Assembly (NCBI GenBank): GCA_947561395.2
Contig: OX387193.1
Span: 8,494,001-8,558,000 of the forward strand
Reading direction: 5' to 3'
Source: Buxus sempervirens
Taxonomy: Eukaryota; Streptophyta; Magnoliopsida; Buxales; Buxaceae
Length of the DNA: 64,000 nucleotides
The first letter of the stretch is position 1. Every line of letters begins with the position of its first letter. Below the pieces are notes generated by a model. It did not search any database. It was not told the origin of the DNA and saw only the letters and a list, made by a program, of their open reading frames with translations. Made by a program: the position numbers and the translations under genes. This document shows positions 1 to 11,375 of the stretch, piece after piece.

Positions 1-90
1 ATTCCAAGCTCTTAACAGAGATTTGACAGTAACCCTCTTCTCCCCTGCGTTCAACCCTTTGGTATTCCAGCTAATTACCTTAATCTTCAT
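1..90 (-). CDS. LINE ORF2, first 30 codons (AP-endonuclease start)
   Basis: Read on the minus strand from an ATG at 90, an open frame runs off the window edge. It begins MKIKVISWNTKGLN, the typical start of the apurinic endonuclease domain that opens plant LINE ORF2 (xxWNxRGLN-type motif). It starts 45 bases downstream of the ORF1 stop, the expected ORF1-ORF2 order. The rest (endonuclease, reverse transcriptase, C-terminal zinc region) would lie outside the window, so its integrity cannot be judged. Function by family: nicks target DNA to prime reverse transcription. Confidence 0.85.
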   Translation of the reverse strand, partial: MKIKVISWNTKGLNAGEKRVTVKSLLRAWN

Positions 91-134
91 AGATCACCTC
101 TTAACCCCTGTAGACTCCTTTCCGGGTACTACTC

Positions 135-2585
135 TTACCTCCTGACAGCTCCCTTTCGGGATCTACTCTTATCTCCTGTCAACCTCGGCGTGTCCTTTAC
201 TGACCAAGCCAACTTCTGGAGCTCCCTTGCCACCTTTTTATTAGCTTCCGTCTGTTCTTTGTGCTGAGCCTCTATGGCTGAGAAAAGTGCATAAGCTTCC
301 ATCTCAAAACCTTCAAATGAAAGCCCCAGAACTTGACTCATGAGCATTATCTTGTCCAGAATTTTTTCCGAATGGGACTGCTCTGATTGAGTCTCTTCCT
401 CTTGCACCTCTGACGGTCTCTGGTCTCTAACAAACTCTGGGGAACTAGGAGCCGGCCTCTTGGCAGCAATGGGGCTAACGTATACACTTGCTTCGTTGCA
501 CTCCACCAACTGCCAATTGCTGTACTTCAAATTCCCAGAATCATTCTCCTTGCAGGCAGCCTGTTCCTCTACATCCAACTGAGAGAAGCTCGGCAAGTCT
601 TCCACCACGTTCGACCAATTGACGACAACCTTATCGTGACTGCAGTCTCGACAATAGGTCTTCCTTTCCAGCAAGCTAGCACTTTCGTCTTCCTCCGAGA
701 TCGAGTTTCCTCCCACCTTCTCAGGCCCATCCACGAAGCATTCCGCACCAGATGAAGCCTCGTTCTGGCTACTAACCTCCTCCTCGTCGTGCGATGATAG
801 ACATCTGACCCTCGTCGGAATGTCGCCATCCTCCGCTGTGACCCCTTGAGAGATGGTGGTAGAAATGGGCGACGCGCTATAGCCTCCATCCTCGTCCTGC
901 CCATTCAGCTCTTGACGGACTCTATCCATCAGGTTGAGACGAAAGCCATCCTCTCCCAACTCGTTGATAACCTGGTCGCTCGGCACACCATCCCCTTGGT
1001 CAGACGATACATCAATGGCCTGGACGCTAGGCCCAAAAACCTCCTGCTCTCTCAACAGACGTGAGTCCAGATCGCGCGGCCCATCCGGCTCCTGGCCGCA
1101 CACACCAACACAGTCCTGGGCTGACGCCTGCTCTCGCCTAGCAACGTTCTCCAGGGCCGGCACCCTGTGAGAACCGACCTGCCTCCACTGCTGGGCCCCA
1201 GAGGAAGATTGGGCCCAACGCCCGATATTTTGAACTCTTTCAACGGTCACTGGCCCTGCATTAATGGGAACACCATTTGCATTGTTGCTGACCTCGACTG
1301 ACTCCCTGGCATGCCTCTGACGATGGGCCCCACCAGATACCCTGCGACTTGAGATGATGCTGGCCACGTCATCATCTTCTTCCTCCAGCAGCGTGTTCCA
1401 AGTTTGAACTGGTGCAGAATAGGCATCCGGCATAACCGATATAAACGTTTCAAAGACGTCTGAGCCATCCCAAATACAAATAGATGAAGGTATTCTGCGA
1501 GCAAAAACTTCCTTGACCTTCAAGACGAACTTACACAAATCATTTTGCATCAACTCGATGTTCCCGATCTCCACAATGCCTCCGCAAACTCCTCCTAACA
1601 ACGCCAGAGTTTTAGGGGCGAGTAGATGGAGTGGGACACCGACTATGGATATCCACATCCCTCCCGCCACAACGAGCCCCACATTTTGCCCACCCTGCAA
1701 TACTGGTCTATAGAAGCAAACCTTATGCTTTCCCCCGACTCGGAGCTCCTTCCTACGGATGAGTTGCTCCATATCTTCCTTACTTCGAGTAAAAATGACT
1801 GCTTTTTTGTCAGATATTTCTATGATAGAGCACTTTGGGTCCTGAATGCGACGCAGAGCCTCTTGAATTATTCCCCATCTGATTGTCTTAAATGGCTGAA
1901 AGCACATAACCGCTAAACTCCATTTATTATCTAACGGACATATACCCACCACTGGGCGCCACCCCATATTCTGAACCTGACCACAAACCCCATTTTGTTT
2001 AATAACATCTATTAAGTTCAACGAATGGGATTTCGATCTTAGTGTAGGTATCCTCCCATGGTCGATGGATGACCTGGGCTCATGCCTGCCTCTCGACTTC
2101 AACACCTCTTCAATGGCCTGACTGATATACCTCCATCCATTCTGCTGGAACTGCCTAGGAAAGATGAGGCTCCAGGTCGCCTTCGACTCAAACGCAGATA
2201 ACTGAAGAAATTGCCCCCACCTGTTCCTCCTTTTCTCCAGTACCATCTTCCGTGTTTCAGACCTAATAACGCTAACCACTTCATAATCCCCTGATTTATT
2301 TAACCTTGAATTAGTGTTACGCGCTAACCATCTCCACTCATCGTCATGCAGGACTAACCATCGTGAACGCCGGTAGCTCTTCTCAGTTATGCGAACAGAT
2401 TGGCAAGAAGCTCCAACAAAACCTTCGAACATGAATTCCTTCCGATGAAAACGTATCTGAGTCTTCCGAGTGCAGCCATTCAGGCTGTTGCCACCACTTC
2501 CGGATACTGGTAATGGCCTCCGATGAGTATTTCGACGACTTCTCCCACCTCCCAACTGGGGAGATGATCCATCTCTAACGGCCAT
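135..2585 (-). CDS. LINE retrotransposon ORF1 protein (DUF4283-like), intact
   Basis: An uninterrupted 816-aa frame. The N-terminal part is basic. Roughly residues 215-380 look like the DUF4283 domain common in plant LINE ORF1 proteins: a PFKTIRWGIIQEALRRI segment, a GGMWISIVGVPLHLLAPKT segment (the W-I-x-x-x-G-x-P-L-H motif) and a VCGGIVEIGNIELM segment. The C-terminal half is acidic and low complexity (repeated E/D, S and Q), with a charged stretch near the end. I saw no clear CCHC zinc knuckle. The family binds the element's RNA. The ORF2 start lies 45 bases downstream. The start ATG is the first in the frame, followed by MAVRDGSS. An undisrupted frame of this length suggests a fairly young insertion. 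Confidence 0.85.
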   Translation of the reverse strand: MAVRDGSSPQLGGGRSRRNTHRRPLPVSGSGGNSLNGCTRKTQIRFHRKEFMFEGFVGASCQSVRITEKSYRRSRWLVLHDDEWRWLARNTNSRLNKSGDYEVVSVIRSETRKMVLEKRRNRWGQFLQLSAFESKATWSLIFPRQFQQNGWRYISQAIEEVLKSRGRHEPRSSIDHGRIPTLRSKSHSLNLIDVIKQNGVCGQVQNMGWRPVVGICPLDNKWSLAVMCFQPFKTIRWGIIQEALRRIQDPKCSIIEISDKKAVIFTRSKEDMEQLIRRKELRVGGKHKVCFYRPVLQGGQNVGLVVAGGMWISIVGVPLHLLAPKTLALLGGVCGGIVEIGNIELMQNDLCKFVLKVKEVFARRIPSSICIWDGSDVFETFISVMPDAYSAPVQTWNTLLEEEDDDVASIISSRRVSGGAHRQRHARESVEVSNNANGVPINAGPVTVERVQNIGRWAQSSSGAQQWRQVGSHRVPALENVARREQASAQDCVGVCGQEPDGPRDLDSRLLREQEVFGPSVQAIDVSSDQGDGVPSDQVINELGEDGFRLNLMDRVRQELNGQDEDGGYSASPISTTISQGVTAEDGDIPTRVRCLSSHDEEEVSSQNEASSGAECFVDGPEKVGGNSISEEDESASLLERKTYCRDCSHDKVVVNWSNVVEDLPSFSQLDVEEQAACKENDSGNLKYSNWQLVECNEASVYVSPIAAKRPAPSSPEFVRDQRPSEVQEEETQSEQSHSEKILDKIMLMSQVLGLSFEGFEMEAYALFSAIEAQHKEQTEANKKVARELQKLAWSVKDTPRLTGDKSRSRKGAVRR

Positions 2586-2880
2586 AGGCGCACCCCACCA
2601 GCTACCAACTATAGGCCTTCGTGATTCGACGCAAGCGACCGCAACCTACGACCACAGGGGCGCTCTGTCTGAGTGTAGGTTGTCTTTCACAAATTATATT
2701 TAGAAAGCCACAAGCCGCCATCTTCTGATCCGATCCTAGTTGAAACTATTTCTATGAAGTTGACACGTGCCCTGAGGTTTCCACATCATCATCTCCTACC
2801 TTGAGACATTTCATGCAGCCTTCCACCATTTTTGCCTCTCGAAGGATCTATTCTACCTCTTACCAATTGAAAATGGGGGG

Positions 2881-4043
2881 GTATATGCCCTGCCAACGCA
2901 CACAAAATCCATTTTATCAATCCTCCTCATCTGCTTTTTGTGAAGAGTTGCCCAGACCATAGGTCAACCACTGTGAATGGGTGGTGCAAGCCTCTGTGAT
3001 GGACTGATATTTTATTAATGGTAATCTATTCAAGTAGGTTTCTCTTAAAAATGTCCTATGAGGTTTTGAAAAGATCTTCTGGAAATTTATTAGTGAAATA
3101 TGATGTAAATTTATGCTGATGAGCTGCATTTACATACACTTGGATGTCAGTAGAAAAGTGCTTTTTAACTAAATTTGGATATGCTTCGACACAATACCAC
3201 ATGGTTGTTTATGGGATTTGTGTCCAATCCAACACAGCCATGTCTTTTTCTTTTTCCTTTTTTTTTTGGCTATCATTAGTTCTTTCTTCTAAGAAGGTGC
3301 CTTCTGTATCTTCACTATATACCAAATTATAAAGTTTCAGGTGTAAGAACTGTAATATACATAGATGCTGCCATATTTTGAAATTTCTTAAGAAGTTCAA
3401 AATATTTATTCAGTAGATTGAATTCCTGTGTCCTATGATATGTGGAGTGAAGAGACCAAGACAATAAAAATCATCATATTTTGGTTTCTGGAAAACTTGC
3501 ACACTGACGTGTAAAAAAAGTTTATGCAAATACATGCACACACGCACAAAGACAGAAGCATGCACAGGAGTTTTCACAAAACCTTGGCCTTATTTCCATT
3601 GCAGATAATTTTTTTATTTTAGTATGTTGATATTTACGAAATATGAAGTAGCAGTAATTGACTTGGGGAGAGTATTTGTCCTGATGGAATCTGTGATGTT
3701 CTTATTAGCTGAGAATAGTGGTGGTAGATTTTTCAATCCATTTGTGACAATTTTAGCATCGGCTGCTCTTATTGCCGTGAATCTCATGGTGATTTTGTTA
3801 CTTATGATAAGCCACTCTTTAGCTGGACACTGAGAAGCATGAATATGAAAGGGGCAGAGGAAGTGACCTGTGTCTCTTGAGAAAAATTGTCATATTTTTC
3901 TGTGTGATGATTCAAGTGCATGTTACTTGGCAAATGAAGAAGTTTAGCTTCTTCTCAGCTAATGGTTAGCCTTGTTTCTAATGAGGTCTGTTTTTTTTCT
4001 CTCTTTTGTGTTGATTATATTCGGTGCTTGATACCGTGGTGCA
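2881..4043. other. AT-rich DNA between the LINE and the orphan exon
   Basis: I see no convincing coding exon here. Several short frames exist, for example one at 3624-3833 that would encode a hydrophobic peptide, but they are T-rich and have no recognisable family. If 4044-4202 is a terminal exon, this stretch is intron. Confidence 0.5.
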
Positions 4044-4202
4044 GGTTTAAGGAGCAGCGGAGAACATCAGGAAGCGGGCAGAGGAGGTTGGGCTCTTCCT
4101 GCTACGGAGGGTACAAGGAATGCTGGGAGGATAGGGACAGGTAACAGTGGTGCCAGGTCGAATGCGTCAAGAGGGAAAGCAAAAGCAGCTGCTCACCACC
4201 AT
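4044..4202 (+). CDS. Probable terminal coding exon of an unidentified gene
   Basis: A pyrimidine-rich tract ends in GTGCAG at 4043. The exon then reads open in phase 1 to a TAG at 4200-4202. The encoded tail is Gly/Arg/Ser/Ala-rich and ends GKAKAAAHHH. The segment is markedly GC-richer than its surroundings, which is why I treat it as exonic. A second frame is also open until 4143, so the phase is not certain. No upstream exon is recognisable between the LINE and this point, so the rest of the gene may lie before the window, with the LINE inside an intron. The product is unknown. Confidence 0.4.
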
Positions 4203-5460
4203 TAGATCTGTATTGACCGTCACTTCTATGCCACATAACATAGTGTACTAGTCAGTTGCCTACGATCGTTTTGAAGCCATGATTTTTTATGGAATATGAA
4301 AGAGATACAAGTGACTTCTGATATAGTTTTTAGGTCTTTATTGTATATGTACTGGGCGGTGGTGCTTTATCCGTGGATAAAAAAAGGAGGGTGAAGAAAA
4401 AGACACTTCTTGAAGAAAAGTAAAAGAAAAATGCATTTTGATAATCAAATAATGGGCTCAAGAAATGTTTCTTGGTTTGGGATCCATGGTAATGCTCGGC
4501 TGTGTCTTTATTATTATCGTGTTTTTCTTCTTGTTATGTATAGTGGGCGTTGGCTATTTATCCTTTGTTTGTATAAGCTTGTTGGCTTCTTGTTTCCACA
4601 AACATGAGCCTTGCCTTGCGTTTTTTCAGGGAGAGAGGTTACCAAACTCGTCTTTCTGTATTGTCTTTATTTTTAGTTTTTTTTTTAACTCTGCAATGGT
4701 CTATTCAATCTAGGACATTACAGCTACTACGTGAATATTTTGGCGACTGTATAGAGGCTAGTTACATTGTTAGATTAGATCAAGAAAAGTACCAATCAAT
4801 TATAAATAATAGGAAACGATTAAGAGTGTACCTATGTACGCAGTATCCAAGAATACAGTTAACTGCAAGTGTAGTAATCATCGCTGTTATGGTTAGGCTT
4901 CTCGCCGTTGCTGGAGTGTCTTTGCAGGTTGATTTCTGACTTCACTCGGATTACTGCATATAAAATCTGGCCAGAGCATATGACCCTCTGGCCCCATTAC
5001 AAGGCTGGTATCTACTATCAAGCCTTGTAAATCTGAGTTCTTTCGTAAGTCTAAAGAAAGGCTTAGGTTTGGTTTGAGGAGCTCTGTGTTTTGACAGCAC
5101 TGAGATGAGCTCTTGATATCTTCAGATTCTCTTCAGTCTTGACAGTTCACTGTTATTAGAAACAATAGCGATAGGATCAGATGCAGCTTGGGGGAACATA
5201 TCCTGCTTAAGCATGGTAGTTGGAAGTGCTCAAAAGAGGCCCAGTTGACTGTAAAATATTTTATTTATAACACTTTATGTAAGAATGTTGAAAAAATTAC
5301 ACAATAAGATACCCCTTTTTTTTTGTACAACGGAAGACTATTGATTGTGTCTGAATGGTTCTTGAACTTTCCTGCAGAAGTTTCCTATGGTTATCCAGAA
5401 CTGCTAATTAAATCTCAATCGTCCATGTACAAGGATGACGATTTACATCAACTAATCAGA
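4203..5460. other. Gene-free AT-rich stretch
   Basis: This holds the presumed 3' UTR of the orphan exon and then T-rich DNA with only short unrelated frames. No repeat structure was seen. The last part, about 5310-5460, is the 3' flank of the ICT1-like gene and is also present, diverged, at 11.2-11.4 kb. Confidence 0.5.
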
Positions 5461-5461
5461 C

Positions 5462-5467
5462 TTTATT
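5462..5467 (-). terminator. Poly(A) signal AATAAA of the ICT1-like gene
   Basis: AATAAA on the minus strand about 70 bases past the stop codon, the usual position for a near-upstream element. It lies within the stretch that was duplicated to 11 kb. Confidence 0.6.
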
Positions 5468-5534
5468 CAGACACAATTGCCTCAGAAAGGGGAAATAAGG
5501 AATGCAAAAACCAGACTTTTAGAACTCAGCTCAT

Positions 5535-8500
5535 TCAGTCCCAGCCATCTCTGCTTCTTCTTAAAGCCTTCTTTTGGGAAAGGGCCTTCTTGTTCTGCAA
5601 CCTCTTCTGCTCTCCTGCAGCAGCTCTTCAACACATGGAAGCATGGACAAACTTGGGTAAGTTAAATGTAAAATGGAAATATAGCATTAACGAAAACAAG
5701 ATTGTTACACTAATATGTTCGAGCTCTTACAATTTGGCAATTCTCTTCTTTTTTTCTTCTGAAGGAGGTGGTGGCACATATGAAGCAGCATCAATAATTG
5801 CCTTTTCCCCGATTTGTTAAGAAAATCAGAAAAGATGAGTAAATCGAAACATCAACAGAAAAGCGTTATCATAGCAGGATACTTCAGGATAAAAATGAAC
5901 TGAAATTTTCATTTGATAACAACACATCACATGTTTTGTGCATCTACTGGACCCAATGCTGTCATACCAAACATTCAGAATTTTTTTTTTATCATTTAAA
6001 TTTAATTCACATGGTGGTTCGTTATAATTTCACCAAAAGAAACGAAGGTAGCAGGAAACAGCTATCCCTCGGTACCTGTAATTTCTCCAGAGCATCTTCA
6101 ATGTTACCCCTGAAGGAAAAAAGTAGAATGAAATAAACCTTTTTGGAAAAATAGAAGCAAAACTAATTTTATTAACAAAAATAATGGGCAGGAGTTTACT
6201 TCTGCGTTCTAGTCTTTGTGGAAGAAATCACGATCTCCCCATCTTTGTTGATCCGATTTTTTTCCTGATAATAATGGAGAAGTAACTAATTTCAGAATAT
6301 GCATATGCACTCAAAATAAGAAAGATGGAAACTTCTTTACCTCTCCAACCAAAAGGAAAAGTCAGAAACTACAGATATTATGGATAAATGGCCAAGATTT
6401 GAGGAAAGGAAGGTGCTCTTCATAAAAGGGCAAGAAAAGTTGGGACATGCCAGAAAACCAACATTATTTAGATCCAACCAAAACATCTTCCAAATAAAAA
6501 TGTAACTTATCAGGGAAGACAACCATCTGATCTTCAGAAGTGGCACCCAACAATTTGCCGTCTATGGAACAAAGATGTTGATATGTAGAATAATGTGTAC
6601 AACTAATGTGTTAAATTTTGGCCTATAAGACCTCTCAGTTGGATCCTTAAATTCTAGGTCCCACATCCTCCAGTGAGTATGCAAATTGCACAAAACAAGC
6701 AGGGACTCTAGCATCATCTTTACAGTATTGCTATAAAATCTATCACCCATAACAAAAGAAAAAACTATGAGATATCAGTGACCAACCATTTGCATAATCC
6801 TCTCTCTAACCCAGTCAGTAAGCCAATATGCATTCTTGACATGAAAGCGCATATCCACCTTGGTGTTAACTGAAAAAGAATTTAATGATGAGCTCCCACA
6901 AGTAGCAGCCATAAAAGAAAGAGTCCCAATTCAATAAGACGGTGAATAAGATGCAATAATAGCATGTACCTTTATTGACATTTTGACCTCCAGGCCCTCC
7001 ACTTCTAGCAAAACTAACAGTAACATGGTCTGAATAAAGTAAGAAAAATCACATCACTGGGAAAGTCTTACCACCTTGGCTTGCCTACATGTTTGGACAA
7101 CTATGAGAAGATTATTTGTCATCCATCTCTAGTAGCTAAATTGGAGAAAATAAAGCACAGCTATTTGTAGTTCATTATTAAGTACTACTCAAAATATCAC
7201 ATATTGAACTGGGAAAAGAGCTTTCACTACAAATATGAAAAAAGCAACATCCAACAAAGGGCTATTGAAATTAAAAAAGAAAATGGAATTGATCTTAAAT
7301 TTGATTTCAGTATGAATAGATGGGTACCAAATGGGTAAACTGCAGTCATGTACTATTAATTATAGTTATAGAGAGGAATTAAGAATGTGAGTGACCAATA
7401 TGCATAGGACACTTGTTCTAGAATAAGCAATGGTAATCAAGTTGGTTTTGAGAAAAAAACTGTGACATGTTAATGAACTTCTTTTTTATGTGAGCCATTA
7501 CATTGCTACCATTGACCAAGGGACCTTGACTGGTGACGAAAATGCACAAGCCAAAACAGTAGCGAGCAATATGAAAAATGAAGTGAGAAGTAAGATAAAT
7601 ATTTATAAATATCCAAGGTTTGACACAGAGATGAAATTTTCGCTTCACAGGAAAATCAGAAAACGCGAAAATCATGGCTTTTTTTTGGATTTGGCTGAAA
7701 TTTCGCTTGGTGTGGGCAAAATTTCAAGTGGTTCACCTATTTAAATGGCAAAAAAATAATTTCTTTTTTAGTTTAAAAAACAAAATGTTTCCCTTCATTT
7801 TTCTGGAAATTTTGCCCGATTTTTTGAGGAATGAAACACCCCCACGAAATGTCTCGAAGGGGCTGGGTGGAACGAAATAGCGGTGTGCCACCAAAAGTGT
7901 AAACACTGTAAAGATCCTAACAAACAAACAATTTCACACAAACTACATTCTGTAAAGAGTGGAATTCACTGGTACAATTGGCTATTTAAATAGTTGGATG
8001 ACCATAATTTTAATGAATTGATTACTTATAAGGAAAATACCAATTCCTGCAGTCAAGTTGATTATACTTTTAAAAAAAAATGGAGAATTTTCTCTTAAAT
8101 CAAAACACTACCACCTCGAAAACTAATTTAGACTTCGTATAAATTGAATCTCACCTAACCATAGATCACACTCTTAAGTTAAGCCCTTTTAGCAATTGAC
8201 CACAACCAGTTTATCAACAGGCCTACAAATACAGTAAAAGATACCTTACAAAAACCAACTTATACGCCATTTTACTTCAAATTTTAGGAACTTATACTAG
8301 ACAACTAAACTTAGCTACCCTACAAAGTTCAACCCAAATGGATCATTAAAGGTTTTCATATTCAGTAAAAGACACTCTCATAAGTGTAACTGCAGCAACT
8401 TGCCAAACCACTTCTCAGTACAGTTGCATCCATTTGCACTCATATTTGTAGTATACTGACATTACTTGGCTTTTAATTTACATCATTTGGAAATTACATT

Positions 8501-10155
8501 GAGAGAATGGGAATCCAGTGTCATAGAGACCAAAATTCAATGTGCTTCTCTACGATTAGTTTCAAATGAAGATCTGTTCTGAGACTATCATAATGAGAAA
8601 TGTTTATGAACTTAAGTATTAGATCATTTTTGCTTTTCATTGGAAAAATCGTCATTTTTATCAGCCAGCAAATGGGTAGACTTAGGGACTCAAGTTGTTC
8701 TTTACCTTTATTCTTTGACTTGGTAGATACTATAGGCAATTCTATAGGTAAAACACCACACCAACATAACAGATGAATTATGTATAGAATTAATTGCAAA
8801 CATTTGATCACTAATTGATTAAATTGGCACTTCGCATACCAGTTTTGGGAAGTTTGGGGTTTCTTTATGCATGCCTGGAAGGCAAAGAACAGCTGCTTAA
8901 TTAAAACCATTTACGAGAAGCACCAATTTTCAGTTGAGACTGATCGCTATTGCAATTTTTTTATATATAGAAAAACAAGAAACAAGGGACTCTTTGACAA
9001 TGATTAGAGTATTCTGTATCATTAAGGGAATCAAATGTCTCATCCTGAGCTTGGAACCTAATCATTCTTTCAGTATTAGAAAAGAATACACACAGCTGGT
9101 AACTTTCAAACAAAAATTAAAACATATCACACAGTAGAAAATCTTGTATCCTAACAAATCCAAGAAGATACTATGATCGTTACTATAAACTCTTTTGATA
9201 CAATTAACCATTGTTTATTCAAGGGGAAAAATTAAGACAGAAAACAATTTGACTAACCTCATCATTGAATATTTACACGGTTACAAATGGAAACAATTAT
9301 TGCGGAAATGATGTCATATTGATCCTAAATTCCTAATAGCCAGTTCTCATTACACAATCTTGACACATTTTAAGTAGACTCGAACTCTTTATTCTTAATG
9401 TAACTATTTATTCTTTTTGATTTCTCTTTGTTTTATTCTTTTCACTTTACAATGAAACAAGAATGATTCCTGGAAGTGCAAGTGATCTTATTAGAAATTT
9501 TTTTTATCTAGGAAGAAATGGTGCAGCATTCTTAAGTAAATTGAAAGTATTACACTGACCTTAGTTCCTGTTCAATATTTAAAAACAAATTCATCTCGGT
9601 TCTTCTTACTAGTAATTTAGAAAACAAATTCAGGCCCATTCTTCTATAACTAGAAAGAAATGGATCCCAAATGCAGAGGGATTAATGAAGATGCTAGGAT
9701 TAATCTTTCAGTCTTTTAATGCAATCACCAATTATTTGTAATAGAAACTGGGGAAAAATTCGAAATGTCCCGTTCAAGTTACATAATTAACAAAGCGAAA
9801 TCGCAAAGAAGAATGCTGGATTTCGATTCAAATGATCTTAACTTATAAATCCTAACATATAAAACAGACGGTTACCTAGACTAATTTTTGGTGGAGGTTC
9901 GTTTCCCGCAGAGAGAGCTCTCTCTTCCGCTTCTTGGAGTAGTTGCTGAACCTGCGACAGCCGAGCAGACATCTTACCGCCGTCGCCGGAATCTGACGCG
10001 AGGCATTGTATTCTGCCGGAGCTAATTCCACGAGATACAAAGCGAAAAGTGCCACCGAATTTCGCCGGCGTCGTCGGAACCACCGATCTTAAAAGAGGAC
10101 AGACATAACGAATCTCTCGCGTAAATATATAGGTTGTGATTCTGATGGTGGCCAT
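5535..10155 (-). CDS. Organellar ICT1-like peptidyl-tRNA hydrolase (class I release-factor family)
   Basis: Seven exons on the minus strand: 10155-9876, 7029-6970, 6869-6787, 6264-6200, 6109-6076, 5801-5731 and 5625-5535. They sum to 684 bases and give a 227-aa protein, all with GT-AG introns. Residues 1 to about 60 are basic and Ser/Thr-rich, like an organelle-targeting peptide. The domain follows: SARLSQVQQLLQEAEERAL, then ARSGGPGGQNVNK, with the catalytic GGQ at about residues 107-109, and a basic tail ending KKALRRSRDGWD typical of ICT1/ArfB proteins. The family rescues stalled organellar ribosomes by hydrolysing peptidyl-tRNA. It is too short, and lacks the codon-recognition domain, to be a normal release factor. 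Intron 1 is 2.85 kb and carries degenerate transposon-like sequence near 7.6-7.9 kb. Mitochondrial versus plastid location is not decided by the sequence. Confidence 0.93.
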
Positions 10156-10464
10156 TTTTGTTTCCGAAAAACCCTAGCAAGAAGAAAGAGAACGAAGCAA
10201 CTGCAAACCACTTTGATCGCCTTCTCTGTTTCTTGGATGTTTTTTCTGGTCTTCTTTAGTAGTCACAACTCACACTAAGCTAAAAGCTTCAATTTTCTCC
10301 ATTTTTCCTCGTCCACTGGTTTTTACAGGCCGGGCCGGGCTCAACAAGGCACATAGGCACTTTAGGGCTTGCGCTAGCCTGGCCTGATTTTCAGGCCTCA
10401 TGCTCAAAAATTCTAAAATAAAAAGGGGAAATTGGTTTTTAGTATTAATTTTTAAAAGTAATCA

Positions 10465-10768
10465 TGATTCAGTCACCAAATTCTTGGTAATTAGCAGTTG
10501 GTGAAACTTTTTAGAAACAATTAAGAATGAGTGTCATTTTACTGTTACATCATACTTCTTCCAAAAATGCCCTCAAAACACTTAATCTCAAAAATGCCCT
10601 CAAAACACTTAATCTCATTAAAACATGATAACAAATAACCTTTTTTACAAGGATGTTGAGGATATTTTTGGAAAAAGTCTTTCATTAACAGTAAAACAAT
10701 ACCTTTTCATAGTTATTTCCAAAAAGTATCACTAATTTTCAATTATCAAGAATTTGGTGTTCATAGAA
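10465..10768. mobile_element. MITE, TIR about 50 bp, upstream of the ICT1-like gene
   Basis: The left end (ACCAAATTCTTGG, then GTTGGTGAAACTTTTT) matches the reverse complement of the right end (ACCAAATTCTTGATAATT, then TAGTGATACTTTTT) over about 50 bases. Inside, a 27-base unit containing AATGCCCTCAAAACACTT is repeated twice at about 10563-10616. The ends resemble the MITE at 16502-16854 (shared TAGTGATACTTT), and a partial copy ends near 33558. The target-site duplication is unclear. Confidence 0.6.
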
Positions 10769-10998
10769 TGACAAGCTGACTATCTGGTTTTTGCTTCTTC
10801 TTTTTCCTTTTAATTCTTTTTGCAATTTTATTAGAAAAACACTTAAAATCTTGGTACTTATGTATACTTAAAGGTTTCTTATGGTTATATTTCAATAAAT
10901 TAAACAAGAAAACTACTATAAAATTTATAAAAATGAATTAGACATTAGATTTCGGAGGACCACAAGGCAATAAACATTACTATTGTCTATACAATATG

Positions 10999-11375
10999 AG
11001 CTGCTGCAGGAGAGCAGAAGAGATTTTGCACAACAAGAAGGTTCCTTCACAAAAGACGGCCTTAAGAAGAAGAAGAGATAGTTAGGACTGAACGAGCAAT
11101 AAAGTCTTAAAATCTGTCTTTTCCATTCCATTTCCCCCTTTTCTGGGGAAATATTTTCTTGGTCCCCTTAACCAATGTTTATTCCTCCTTCCTTCCTACT
11201 CTTTTTTGGTAAAAGACCATAACCAGCACTACCCATGGAATTTGAATCAAGTCTTGATCAGTATTTGATGTTAGTCATGATCCTTGTACATGGTTAATGA
11301 ATTTAATGAGCAGTACTTTTGGATAATCATAGGATATTTCTGCAACAAAGTTCAAGAGTGCCCATCCAATGTTGT
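10999..11375 (+). pseudogene. Inverted duplicate of the ICT1-like last exon plus 3' flank
   Basis: Plus-strand sequence from AGCTGCTGCAGG at 10999 matches the last exon of the ICT1-like gene (minus strand 5625-5535) and continues through its 3' UTR and downstream flank, including the shared CATCCTTGTACATGG / GATCCTTGTACATGG segment, to about 11375. The coding part is broken by a 2-base insertion after the GAGCAGAAGAG stretch and by a TGG-to-TAG change just before the natural stop. The homology runs past the poly(A) signal region and does not include exon 6, so it looks like a DNA-level duplication and not a processed cDNA copy. No sign of function. Confidence 0.8.

Larger units (their letters stand above)
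1..2880 (-). mobile_element. LINE (non-LTR) retrotransposon, 5' part
   Basis: ORF1 and the start of ORF2 are consecutive on the minus strand, so this is the 5' part of a LINE whose 3' part lies beyond the window start. The sequence at 2586 to about 2880, upstream of ORF1, is GC-richer than the flank and is probably its 5' UTR. The exact 5' end and target-site duplication cannot be fixed here because the 3' end is not visible. It lies antisense to the probable gene that ends at 4202. Confidence 0.75.

Noticed and set aside
3624-3833. 69-aa hydrophobic frame that could be a membrane peptide
   Set aside because: T-rich sequence gives such frames by chance. No family resemblance, splice context or GC shift.
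4465-4713. Two overlapping hydrophobic frames after the orphan exon
   Set aside because: Same reason: T-rich 3' flank; both frames look equally protein-like, so neither is convincing.
5323-5820. 165-aa plus-strand frame over 5.3-5.8 kb
   Set aside because: It is antisense to exons 6 and 7 of the ICT1-like gene, which have a clear family match on the minus strand.
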